From the NCBI RefSeq assembly GCF_918797505.1, contig NC_092800.1:62001-126000 (forward strand): DNA of 64,000 nt, in the 5' to 3' direction. A program made the translations under genes and the position numbers. The DNA comes from Bemisia tabaci (Eukaryota; Arthropoda; Insecta; Hemiptera; Aleyrodidae). The notes beneath the pieces are model-generated. The model made no database searches. It saw only the letters and a list, made by a program, of their open reading frames with translations, and was not told the origin of the DNA. Of the stretch, positions 23,504 through 34,065 are shown piece by piece (the first letter of the stretch is position 1; each line of letters starts with the position of its first letter).

Positions 23504-24875
23504 TTCAAGGATCGCCACAGATCGATAATTATGAGGCGAATCAGCTCCGAATGTAAATATTACGCTATGAAGAAGGTTGAAGTGTCAGGTCGCTTATGTT
23601 CCATTGTCTCTTTATGTTAATTACTTTTTACTACTTATTTTATTTCTAGAGTGGATACAGACTTTAGGGTAAACGTATTATAACCACTCAAAATTAGAAA
23701 ATAAAAAAAATCCTGATTTTCGATCAACTATTTACAGATTTGAGAAAAAAGGCTTCATTTGCATGGTTTTTTTTCAGAACGAGTCACTGTAAGCGATAAG
23801 AATCACATCATTATGTTATGTGACTCCTATATCATTTTACGCAGAGAAAGACTCACGCACAAGAAAGTTTGGAAATCAACGCTCACCAGAAAAATTAAAA
23901 TATTACTAATTAAAAAGAGCGAAAAGCATACAAATAAAGTAATTTTAATTTGTGCCTCTTAAACATGCTCAATAAAGGTACTTACATCTTCCATTGGAGC
24001 TGATATCCAAACTCGCTGTTAGTGAACCAATTCTTTCGTAAAATTTTGAAGAGGAAAAATGAAATGAAATATTAGTCTAACTACCTCTTTGACCCCCGAG
24101 AATTCAAGTTCTCTTCATACAAGGAGAACAAATGAATAGGTGAAAGGAAGAAAAAAATGTCCACGTAATTTTCAAGAAACTTTGCGCCAACAGGTTCATT
24201 AAATCTAAAAAGAAAGGAAAATGTAGCACGAAGAACGAGCTTTAATCATTTCATAAGAATCTATGATAAGTGTTTAATTCATCTGAAATTTTTGGAGGAA
24301 AATTTTCCTCGATTATTCAAATTTTCCTTGTTTAATTCCTCAGCTCTCGTGACACCAGAGAGATGGGACTAAAAATAAGTTTTATATCATGGACAAAAGC
24401 ATGGACTGTAGCTTTTTTTTACGCTCTTGCATTGTGAATTTGTTCAGCTCCTAAAGAAGGGGGAGGGGTCCGTGGGGCTTCCATTGAAATATTTCGAAAA
24501 ATCAGGTCATTACGGGAGTAGTTTTGAGCTGTCCCCGCCTAAAAATTGGTCAATTTTAAATTCCAAAGTAGAATATCAGTCAGGCACATACTTGGAAAAA
24601 TTTCTCACATTTTTTTACGGGGCAGGCCTTCCGTTTTTCCGCCTTTGCTATGTTTATTTTTCACCTGATAATTGTTTTTAAAACCGTCCCATATTATCAA
24701 CATTTTCTACGTGAAAGGTTGAGATGCTTCATTTCTTAACCTGTTCAGTGATCCATCGTCCATAAGGACATGTTGAATTACTGGAAGTAAAAATTTCTGC
24801 CTGTCACCAATAGGTCAGTAGAGGGCTTCATTTTCTCCTTGCACTGGTAGAAACAAAATTTCTGCATGTCTGAAC
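23504..24875. other. IR intron, nothing recognised
   Basis: AT-rich. The small plus-strand frames at 23759-23962 and 24427-24681 have no motifs. Confidence 0.4.
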
Positions 24876-25075
24876 GAATGGACCACCAGGTAAGTTACAA
24901 ATTCAAGCTTGTTGATGCATATATTCGCATCAAATTCTCACGCAAAACAATTTGGGCAATGAAATAAGTGAATTCAACTCCTAGCAAAGATATTTAAAGT
25001 TTTTTGACGCATAATTTAAACCTCTCGCCCATGAAAAATCAATATCCATGTGGATTAAATCGCGCCCTAAACGTC
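24876..25075 (+). repeat. Dispersed repeat with GGACCACTAGACAAGGTAC, copy 1
   Basis: GAATGGACCACCAGGTAAGT through CTCGCCCATGAAAAATCAAT to AAATCGCGC is shared, diverged, with 47816-48040, 54014-54140 and the reverse copy 59758-59848. Confidence 0.65.
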
Positions 25076-25156
25076 ACCGAGCAGTATCCCAGTGCTTCGG
25101 CTTAGCTGTTACACGTTTTTAATCAAATATTTTAAAAGTACCAGACTAGGTCAAAG

Positions 25157-25660
25157 GTTAAAATAAAATATAAAAACTCGATTGTCAGAGAAAATTCAAA
25201 TTAATCCGACGCGCGTTTCGACCCGTTGAATCATCATTAGGGGCGCGACTAGTATGATCTTCTGATATGCGGCGGTTGCTGGGCCTTTCTTTGTTGTCCC
25301 TGTTACCAGATGTTCGAAACAACTTATATAATGTGTTGGGTGGCGGAAATTCTACATTCATCGTTTCTACGTACTTTCGTTTTTGGAAAAAGATATTTTC
25401 CCAACATGTCAGTCTATTGATATTATTTTCTTCCTTCAGTAATTGAGGTTCAAAATCATTGTCGTGTTTTTCCCTCCAAAAATATGCTGCTATTGCTGAT
25501 TTTTCTATTGCTTTATTTTTGGAGTGTCTGGCGTGTTCATGAGCTCGAATTTTTATGGATCACGACGTTTTTTCTATGTAAACTTTAAGGCAATTTTTAC
25601 ATCGTATTTTATAAACTCCTGCTTTTTGTAACCTGTCTGTCTCATTTATTATCTTTCGCC
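25157..25660 (-). pseudogene. Penelope-like element 3' fragment, minus-strand copy, decayed
   Basis: This is an inverted, about 80-90% similar copy of 25740-26245. Its minus strand still encodes a YKIRCKNC-LKVYIEKTS GIY-YIG-like stretch, but with an in-frame stop soon after. The ribozyme-like core reads CTAATGA (25234-25240) instead of CTGATGA. Confidence 0.7.
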
Positions 25661-25719
25661 GCATTGTTTTCGGAAACAGTATGGATTATAGAAACACAAT
25701 TTTATATTATATGAGTTGA

Positions 25720-26169
25720 AAATACGTTCGAAAATTCGGCAAAAAAATAAAAAATGAGACAGACAGGTTACAAAAAGCAGAAGTTTATAAAATACGATGT
25801 AAAAATCGCCATAAAGTTTACATAGGAAAAACGTCGAGAACCATAAAAATTCGAGCTCAAGAACACGCCAGACGCATCAAAAATCAATCAATAGAAAAAT
25901 CAGCAATATCAGTATATTTTTGGGATGAAAAACACGACATTGATTTTGAACTTCAATTACTGAAGGATGAAATTAATATCAATAGACTGACATGTTGGGA
26001 AAATATCTTTACCCAAAAACAAAAGAAAGACCACTCGATGAATGTAGAATTTCCGCCACCCAACACATTATTTAAGTTGTTTCGAACATCTGGCAGCAAG
26101 GACAACAAAGAAAGGCCCAGCAACCGCCGCATACCTGAAGAGCATACCAGTCGCGCGTCGCGCCCCTGA
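25720..26169 (+). pseudogene. Penelope-like element fragment: open GIY-YIG endonuclease domain
   Basis: An uninterrupted frame of 149 codons ends at TGA (26167-26169). It has no initiating reverse-transcriptase part, so it is a 5'-truncated element, not a gene. VYKIRC supplies the GIY-like strand and KVYIGKTSRTIKIRAQEHAR the YIG strand with downstream Arg and His, as in the C-terminal endonuclease of Penelope-like retroelements. The second Cys of the usual C-x2-C pair is Arg here (RCKNRHK), while the sister copy keeps Cys. SVYFWDEKHDIDF and LTCWENIF follow. It lies in the IR intron, antisense to the receptor, arranged head-to-head with the copy at 25157-25660. Confidence 0.75.
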
Positions 26170-26198
26170 TGATGATCCAACGGGTCGAAACACGCGTC
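26166..26198 (+). ncRNA. Hammerhead-ribozyme-like core at the end of the Penelope fragment
   Basis: CTGATGA (26166-26172) is followed by a stem GATCC/GGGTC with an AAC loop, then GAAA (26187-26190) and the self-complementary ACGCGT before C. These are the conserved boxes of the minimal hammerheads known from Penelope-like retroelements. The stem I pairing is not convincing by eye, so activity is uncertain. The coding TGA lies inside the CTGATGA box. Confidence 0.55.
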
Positions 26199-26526
26199 GG
26201 ATTGATTTGGATTTTCTCTGACTAGTGAGTTTTTAAATTATATTTTACACGTTTTTAACTTTTTGAAGGACACAAGGCGGGAATACGGATCGATTAATTA
26301 AAATACCTGCGAAGACCGTTGTAAAGCGCGAAGACGCAGACCATTACTTTTTATGTAAGTGGGATATACAAAATTCCCGTAACCAATGTAGGCTAAAAAC
26401 GTTAATACCTCAATTTGGAGTTGTTTTTTTAACTAACTTTCGTTGAGAGAGCTATGCTCGACGTGAAGTTTTAGGTGAGGAACAAGTATGAGAATTGAAT
26501 TAGTAACTTCTCTAGTGGTCTATTAC

Positions 26527-27413
26527 CTGTATCCATGGAAAAAGCGCCAGATGAACTTGAAGACAAAGAGCAAATCGCAGCCGGGAGTCTCGCAGATCTC
26601 TGCGTCCTCCTCCTCCTGGTCGGTGACGACGGCATCCTCGAGGTTCCTCATTTCCGTCCTATCGCGGTCCTCGTGGGGGGAGAAGGCAAAGACGAGGTAA
26701 TTCTCCCCGTTCCAGATGTTGTGCGCGTAGAGGCCGCGGGTCAGGTTGAACACCTCATCCGGGAGCATCGAGTCCGGCTCCAAGTCCATGGCGTCGATGT
26801 ACATCTCCGCCTCGCAGTCCGCCTCATCCCTCGCCGGGCCCCCGAATGCCCGCCCGAACGGATCCACCGAGTTCCGACCGTAGCGGATGCAGTAATTCGG
26901 AAGCTTCGGAAGCTTCGGAAACTTGGGTCTCTGGGTCCTATCATTCCCATTGGGCTCCATGGGTCTGCCGGGTTCCACGGGCCCTCCATGATCCGTGGAA
27001 CCCTCGCCCTCGGCGTCTCCGGCAATGAGCTGTAGCGGAACTCTCTTGGCTCGCTCTTGGGCGAGGGAGTCGAGGACGACGTTGATAATGTCGTGGCAGT
27101 CGTTGAGGAGGAAGAGGATGTTCTTAACGCGGCGGCGGGTGGCAAACTCCCGGACGTCTGTCGAGTGCTCGATAAGGACAGTTGGGATGAGGTTCCTGTG
27201 CAGGTCCCGGATGAGCTGGGTCATCGAGAAGTTCCGGTGAAAGTTGAAGACGTGGAAGAAGGACTCCCCGGAGCGTTTTGTCGTCTCTTTGGCGATCTTC
27301 GAGATGAAGCTCATCTCCATCGAGTGACTTTTCGTCGCGGTCGGCAACACGCTCGCCAAGCTAAGACTCAGGTAGATCAACCGCATTCCTGATTTAGCGA
27401 GCATAAGTTTCAT
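26527..27413 (-). CDS. Divergent ionotropic receptor (IR), exon 1: signal peptide and extracellular amino-terminal part
   Basis: This is the first coding exon of a variant ionotropic glutamate receptor, 295 codons plus two bases. ATG at 27413-27411 is preceded in frame by TGA nine bases upstream, which supports this start unless there is a 5' UTR intron. Residues 1-30 look like a signal peptide: a basic start, then LIYLSLSLASVL. Residues 95-118 (RVKNILFLLNDCHDIINVVL) resemble the amino-terminal segment of divergent insect IRs. Residues 160-173 are Pro/Lys-rich, coded by a 9-bp repeat near 26897-26925. Asn-X-Ser/Thr sites occur at about 61 and 223, and residues 255-275 are acidic. The end, CDLLFVFKFIWRFFHGYR, leads into the ligand-binding region. 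The donor is GGATACAG/GTAATA. The exon is far richer in GC than its flanks. Long antisense open frames across it reflect composition. Confidence 0.82.
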
Positions 27414-27419
27414 AACAAC

Positions 27420-27995
27420 TCACTCTTGTGCCAATAACGTCCAGTTCCGTGGGTCTCCCGGGCCCACTTGGCTGATCCTTTGGATTTTGTGCGTCCTGGA
27501 GGCTTTCTCAGTTATTTTGGTCGCTTTTGGTTCTGTGGATCCTTTGAGTTTGTGAGCTTTTTTGATTTTGCATAACTTTTGGATTCTGGGGGCTCTCTCA
27601 ATTCCGCAGACCCTTTTAATTTTGGATGCTCTTCGGGTTTCGCAGAAGAAGGAAAATTCAATTTGATGATTTCTAATAGAATTCTTTTCTCAATTGTGAG
27701 CCCGTCATGATCTGTGAACCTTATAAATCTCGGTCCTTCGGGTTTAGTGAGCTTTTTTTCTTCATTGCACCCCTTGGGTTCGATAGTCTTCGTAAGTCAT
27801 GTATACTTTTTAGGTTCTTCGAGACGCGAGGAGTCTTTGCCAAAGAGTTCCTGTTGGGTATTAAACATTAGGGGGCCTTTTCAGTTTTTTGGATACTTTA
27901 ATCCCAGTGAATTTTTTTGTTCGGGTAGGCTTTTTGGATTCCGTAGGCGTTTTGGTGCTTTGTGTTTGGGTTCTACAGGTCGTAAGATGTCTCCG
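27420..27995. repeat. Degenerate short tandem repeats in the IR 5' flank
   Basis: The motif CTTTTGGATTCTGTGGGTC, or variants such as TTTGGATTTTGTGCGTC, TTTTGGTTCTGTGGATC and TTTTGGATTCCGTAGGC, recurs roughly every 30-40 bp for over 500 bp directly upstream of the IR start codon. The region must contain the 5' UTR and promoter. No TATA box is obvious. Confidence 0.5.
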
Positions 27996-30540
27996 CAAAT
28001 GAACTGGTGTAAGATATTTGTCAGCCTGTGGTTCTTTCAAGCCGTCTCTCAGCTTTCAGGAGTGTTGAGATGCACAGCAGGGTTTTTCGTGGAAGTTAAA
28101 AAGCTGCGCCTTATGGACTTCATTCAATAAAAAAAACGCTCTTGGATGTTTGATCGCGCTCGATAGTGGTGAATAGTTAATGTATCTCGTCCGTCTATAA
28201 AGTAGGAAGTATATTGTTTTTTTATTTTTAACCGATTAATCAAGTGATCTTCCAATCGAGTTAAGCTGATGAGGTAATCGTTCTCAGGCATGTGTGATCA
28301 ATAGATACTAAACGGAAGGACAATAAATTCTACTCAGAGTACTAAAACGTGAAATGGACTCTGTTCCTGGCGGAGCACCTTGACGGCTGATAGGTATGAG
28401 TTGTTGAGGTGAACTGTGAAAATCGCATTTCACTGATGGTATCCCGGTATAATTCCCTTTGCCCACGTGACTAATTGAGTCACTTCGAGAGGCACAGCTA
28501 AAATTAGCATCTACATATGATAGATTTCAGTAAATTTTACTACATTAGATGTTACTCAGAAAGTCCTAGGAGTTCAAGTATAATTTATCTTCAATTACAA
28601 CTGTTTTTAAGAGGATTCACTCAACCACAATCGAAACGATCACTTTCACCATGCCTATTTTATTTATCGATGTGGATTTTCAAAAAAGGTACCTTGAGAG
28701 ATGTTACAATGTTAACCTACATCATGGATATCGGTAGGCTTGAACGATTTACCTACAGTTTACCAATTTTTTCGATTCATTAAATGCACGTGGGTCTTAA
28801 TTGAAAGTTACGCACCTACTTTACTGATCTCCGTTGACAATCGGAAAACATTATCTATCTCTGCGGAAGAAAAGGTAAACGCGAATAACCGTTCGAAACT
28901 GGTATCAAAAACGAAGATAAGTCAGAATTTTTGCAGTGCACTTGAGGTGTCACCAACAGACTTGTTCAAGAGTTTGCCACATCGCGGTAAGATTTGTATT
29001 TGTCTATGAACTCTTTTGACGAAAGAGCGTATCTCAATTATCGAGTGAGCCATGTTATACACTTAACTCCATGCTTTCCGAGCTCATGTGGTAAGATACG
29101 CCCACGGAGCAATGAAATGAGACTCTTTATATGTTTGACAGTTTTCTGACAAATCATTCTACCTTGTCCAATTGCTTGCATCGCTTTGGGCAGTAATGGT
29201 GCTTCTGAGCACGTGTGACCAAATTATGTCAATAATTAAACGTTGGGCTCCAACATTTCTCGCATATCTTTTTAACATGTGTAGACATAAACACTTGAGA
29301 AAGGGAAATACTTCCGTATCTCAATCTTCCTGACATTCAAAACCACTCGACTTGGAAACCATTTCCTTTCATAATGTAATATTCAAATCTACAGATCTAG
29401 GTCGGAGTCAGTTTTTATATCATAGATGTGGTCGAAAATACGTCAATGTGTAAAAATGCAATGTAAATGACCTTGCGTAAATACTCATGTGCATGTAAGT
29501 TTGTATGTGTCAAATGTAAGTACTCATTCGTCTCTTCTTCAAAATTGTATGCAATAAGCGATGCGTTCAATTTTGGGAAATGCAAAAAACCGTGAAAACA
29601 AACCATTTTTATAATCACAGAATGTAAATCCGGTTGAACGACCATAACTTTAAACGATGCAGTCGCAGAATTTTAAGGGATTTTTAACGAATCTATAGGC
29701 TTAAACTATCAAAACATGATTCTGTAACTGTGATTTTGCACTTTCTGGCGCATTCATACTGAAATAAACTGTATTGAGCGCAATAAATAGGAGGCGCATG
29801 GTTCCTTTCAGCACGAACACATTCATATCTGACATAGAAAAAAAAAGAGGTGTTTGGATTTCGGGCACATTGGTTTCTCTTGATGACGTAGGTCATTATG
29901 GACGATTTATATCATCGATTTTTTTGGAATTGGTGTGGTTTATGGTAAAAAGTCTTTCTATATAAAGTATGCTTGAAATTAAACCATGAGTTCTTTAAGG
30001 AAAGTTGTGGTCTGTTTTTCATACGTCGAATTCCAGATTTTGCTGGAATTTTTTTCATCTTCATCTTCCAGAATGAATGGGTGTTCAAACGTCATAAATA
30101 GGAAATTCTGGGGAAAATGGTCAAGGAGGTAGACTGGCAATCCGGGCGGAAGTAATTAGAACGGTTAATTTGATTGGAGCCGTGATTGGCCGATCGGTCG
30201 TGGATCGGAGTACTGGATTAGCGGTGAAAAACGCGCTTCACTTCAATTAAGCCATAACTTCTTATTTGTTCCTGTCGCCGGTAGCCGAGCTTCGAGCTTC
30301 GTCGCGAATGTGGGCGGTCCCATTCAATATTTATAGACGGCGCCCCGCCTCCCTCTTACGGCAACTTGCTCCGACCCCGGCCCCAACCGCTTTTAATCAC
30401 CTTGTCGCGTGCGAGCTTAGTGGCTTCCTCCCGCACTATCAGATAACGAATATACTCCATCCTCCAAAATTAGATCCTTCCCCGAGTTTAGATCCATTTA
30501 AGTCCGGTACTTTCACTCCTTTGTCAATGTCCACTCTATG
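27996..30540. other. AT-rich DNA between the IR start and SCYL2 exon, no gene recognised
   Basis: Only short, unconserved-looking frames were seen. 30260-30540 is somewhat GC-richer with a plus-strand frame of 91 codons that shows no family features. Confidence 0.4.
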
Positions 30541-30547
30541 AGACGAT

Positions 30548-31290
30548 GCATAATATACACTCCCTAGCCGCTACGCGGTCCAACCTCCAGTGAGCACCTC
30601 ACCCCCCCCCCCTTCTTCACTTACACTGTTCATTACTGGGGGATGGCGCTTCCTGGCTGCTACACGGCCAGACGCCTAAAGAGAGCTTCGCTACCTTCAT
30701 GAGGTGATTTAAATAGAGCGGGCTCGTCTAAGAACTGTCTCCTACCGAAAAGCGCAAAACCTATAGAAATGAGCCCAAGATTCAAAAATCTGAATACAGC
30801 GGGCTCATTCAGGAACTATCTATCATCTGCCCATAGTCGTCGCAATACGGTAGAACGAATTGAGCAAAAATTTGAAAATTTAGAGGATCATGCAGCTTAT
30901 AGTATGAGTAATTCCTTTACGTTCTTAGTAATGCGCTAGTGTACATCGGCATGCCTCAGGAAACCACTCGGGAACCACTTTTCTTGTCAAATCATTGATT
31001 ACGTAATACCTCCTCTTTTTCGTTTAGTTAAAGCTCAATAAAACTTGACAAACATTTTGATGAAGCAGGGGAGGCAGTTTAGCGTGTCTTCAGTTCCAAA
31101 CTGCGGATATAAAAAACCTCTTGATCGTCTGAAAAGATGGATTTGTTTCAATCGATGGGCTAGGCAAAATGCACTTACGAGTAACAGCCACGGTATGACG
31201 AAACTGCTCCTAAACAACGTACTAGGCGGCTGCGCCCCCTGACCGCTCTGTAGTCTAACCCCCAAAGCGCTTTTCCTCTGAGGCGTTATG
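30548..31290. repeat. Cluster of dispersed repeat fragments (GCTACACGGCC type)
   Basis: TAGCCGCTACGCGGTC (30566), CTGGCTGCTACACGGCCAGA (30653) and GCGCCCCCTGACCGCTCTGT (31231) are variants of one motif also seen at 3387 and 57834. The GCGGGCTCGT/CATCTA block at 30718-30830 has a relative at 57920-58090. Confidence 0.5.
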
Positions 31291-31822
31291 CGTTACTCTT
31301 CATAATTGGATTCTAAAGGGTAAGATATACATAGAAAAATTCCGTCTCTCGGCTGGTTACAATCCTACTTTTTATATGTATACTCAAGACTACTTTTAAA
31401 AACAGGAACAGTTCCAAAACAGTTGTATTTACATCAATTTCGCAAATGTCTAAAAAAAAATTAGCTAATTTCAGGGTAGAATAAGAGAACCAACATTGCA
31501 CACTGAACTTGTTCGTTTTGTGCGATACAACTTCATAATTGAGGCAGTGTCTAAAGGAAGTAAAAAAAAATTATTTTTCACACAAAAAAAATTCTCAGTT
31601 TCTAAAAAATTTTCAGCCACTTGTAAATTTTCCATTCCCGATAGAAAATCAAAGAGACAGAACAGATATTTCAATATCAACTATTCGTCCCAAGCCAAAG
31701 GAGAAAATCGTATAAAAATATCGTCAAGGCTGAGTATTGTCAAGTAACATGGCTTGGAACTTAGACACCCCCACCCCCCTCTTACCCCCTCTCCTACGTT
31801 ACTACGTTCAGCAAGCTTGTTA

Positions 31823-32055
31823 TGCTCGAGGCTGACGAGAAAAAAAAGGATCCGAAAAGCCAGAACTTTGCAATAATGTTTATTCTAAGCTAAGAGCTAC
31901 ATAATACAACTGCACATCAACTGAACTCCCGGCCCACACGGCACGGAGAGGAGACGCATCGTCTGAAAAGCGGATCTGATTGCGCGTCTGATAGCGCGAG
32001 GCCCGACAAGCTGCATCCTCTTTTCCTTATACCTACTCACAAAGCTTCACTTACA
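31823..32055 (-). mobile_element. Candidate solo LTR
   Basis: On the minus strand the segment starts TGTAAGTGAAG and ends in GAGCATAACA. It contains a TATAAGG box (32022-32028) and an AATAAA (about 31882) in LTR-like order. No target-site duplication is clear and no second LTR was seen. Confidence 0.35.
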
Positions 32056-32232
32056 TTTTAGATTATCTTCCATCTTGCTTAGAATCTTAATTTTGATAGA
32101 AAAAAAACGTTCACGGCTTTATCTTCTTAAAAAAGGAGGGTAGGAACGTCACAATGGTGCCTGAGACATGAGTCAAGAAACCAATAGCCTGGCATGACAA
32201 CATGCGATGGACATTTTGAGCAGGAATCTTAC

Positions 32233-32353
32233 CTGTAAATTCAAGGCCGCCAAGCTTCCAGATTCCTTTTTTATTGACGAATATACTCCCCGGACAAACG
32301 TTGTGATGTAACGTGTGTCCAATGCAGTGTAAAAACGACAACGCTTCCGTTAG
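32233..32353 (-). CDS. SCYL2: SCYL2 internal exon: catalytic-loop region of the pseudokinase domain
   Basis: This 121-nt exon starts in phase 0 after an acceptor CTTTTCTTATAG and ends after ACAG at a GTAAG donor, leaving one base of a split codon. Joined to the preceding exon it reads KYGFLQ-LTEALSFLHCIG, the expected alpha-E helix. It then gives HHNVCPGSIFVNKKGIWKLG and GLEFT. In an active kinase this stretch would hold HRD and DFG. Here the HRD position reads HHN and the DFG position reads GLEF, so it is a pseudokinase catalytic loop, as known for SCYL2. The intron to the upstream exon is 1712 bp. The intron to the downstream exon is about 29.7 kb and contains the receptor gene. Confidence 0.88.
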
Positions 32354-33423
32354 CTATAAGAAAAGAAAAAAAGTTTAGAAGGGAACAAAGGAAACGAAAG
32401 TAAACAGTCCGAGGAGAAACATCTGGCCTTTAAAATTTCTAAGATGCGCAATAGAGGAAAATGTAACACTGCGTCGTTCTAAGTGGTCATTAGAACCATT
32501 CTCAGATAACCCAAATTCATATTTTTTGTATTTTTCAAAGTAGCCGCACACCAGCTACTATTTTTGGAGGTTGTTTTTTCAATGTCAATGCATGGCTCAA
32601 ATCGAAAAATTGGTATCTCAGATTGCAAAGTTAACGAAACCTAGTCGACAGGTTTCCTTGAAATTTTTTCAACATTTTTTTCACTCATTCTAGAAAACAA
32701 ATACAGAAGATTTGAGGTGGGTTTTGTTGCTTTCCTCCTGAAATAATGCAACACTATCGGAGATTTTGGAAACGTTGCGATAGAAATACGCACTTTTTTA
32801 CTTTATTCATTGATATCATTCTCAAATGCATGTGAATAATTGACACTATTAATCTAGTAAGCCAATTAAAATTGGGGGCTTCGTGCAAACCCAATTAACA
32901 CGCCACAATTTTTTTTTTTTAATCCAATCCGTAAGTGATATAATTTCATTTCCTTTCAGATCCCCTTTTTATGTGACGGTCCACGTATTTAGTTGTATCA
33001 ATTGAACGTCCCTCTAACCAAACAAACGAGGGCTTTTTGAGTCGTGTCACGTATAAACTTCTTCCACCGTGTTTCACGATTCAAGGGATGCGGACTGATT
33101 TTTCGTTTCGAAAAGTTCTAAGGTAGAACGGTTTGGAAAACCTGACTCAGATGATTAATTGCAGGTCTGCAATCATCATTAATCGCAGAGATGCAAGTTC
33201 TTAAGCGCTCAGTTGGTAGAGGCAGGCGTTTTCTTTCTTAACCAATGGAAACGGTAGCTCTGAGATTGATCCCCCGGGGGAAAACGATGATTTGCCACCG
33301 CCAAAAAATGACACTCACGAAAGTGAAACATTTTACTATATTACTTGTGTATAAGTCCTCCTCAAAACTTGCAAAACACACAATGTTGATTTATTCTTTG
33401 CACTTCAATCATTTTTCTTTTTC
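32354..33423. other. SCYL2 intron, nothing recognised
   Basis: This is the left part of the 1712-bp intron between the exons at 32233 and 34066. It is AT-rich. Confidence 0.5.
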
Positions 33424-33590
33424 TTTTTGATGTGGCAAATCACCGTACTTACTGAGCAGGATTATCTCCAAAATGATATCGTTGACTTTTTGTGGCGACC
33501 GTAAAAATCGTCCTTCTTATGATGCTTGCTTTGTTTGAAGCCTGCGAGCCGATTATTGAAAGTTATAGCCCATAGATGTCGGGAGGTTGT
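33424..33590 (+). repeat. Dispersed repeat (TGATGTGGCAAATCACCGTA), copy 1
   Basis: It is shared in the same orientation with 34973-35125, including GTTGACTTTT, CTGCAAGCCGAT-like and ATTGAAAGTT blocks. Confidence 0.65.
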
Positions 33591-33828
33591 GTTTTAAACA
33601 CCCCGGAGAAGTGAAATTCACATTCGGGGATGACTGAACTGCTATCATATTTTAAGTTAGCAGAGCAAGGATTTATAAGTATCAAAAAAAGAACCAAAGA
33701 ACGGAGCCCGTTCATCTCTAGGATTTACAGTAAAAAAAATACAGACGATGACGAAAATCAATCAACATAAAAGATTGAAGCATTTAGTAACTTCTTCACA
33801 GGCTCTCAAAGATTCAGAACGAGCCCGC

Positions 33829-33948
33829 CAGTCACTTTCCAGTAAGCAACTCAGGCACTCGATAGATTGTATCGAATAGGGGGTCAAAATGATGGCAAAG
33901 GCGAAATACTACATGTACGCGCCTACAAAAGAAACTATTTCAGCGCTA
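33829..33948 (+). repeat. Dispersed repeat, copy 2 of the 8067-8185 family
   Basis: CAGTCACTTTCCAGTAAGCA through GGCAAAGGCGAAATACTACA to GTACGCGCCTACAAAAGAAA. Confidence 0.65.
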
Positions 33949-34065
33949 CTGGCCCGCCCTTAGAAAGTGAGTAGTATTAGCCTCTGGAAATTGCCGAGCA
34001 GTAGACACCCTGCTGTATTGTAGCGTAAGGTGTTGGAGTAGTAACGGATATGGCGGAGGACTTAC

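Larger units (their letters stand above)
19170..26526 (-). other. IR gene intron (7357 bp)
   Basis: The intron lies between a GTAATA donor and an ATTACAG acceptor. It holds the 3.6-kb giant inverted repeat, a dispersed repeat at 24876-25075 and the Penelope-like pair, leaving about 2 kb with no recognised content (19170-19860, 23504-24875, 26246-26526). Confidence 0.8.
2531..32232 (-). other. SCYL2 giant intron (29,702 bp) hosting the IR gene
   Basis: The intron runs from the GTAAG donor at 32232 to the TTTTCAG acceptor at 2531. The two flanking SCYL2 exons share a split codon in a consistent phase. The complete IR gene (17849-27413) lies inside on the same strand. No further SCYL2-like exon was seen in between. 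Confidence 0.75.

Noticed and set aside
26535..27392. Plus-strand frames up to 166 codons opposite IR exon 1
   Set aside because: Antisense shadows of a GC-rich exon, with no domain features.
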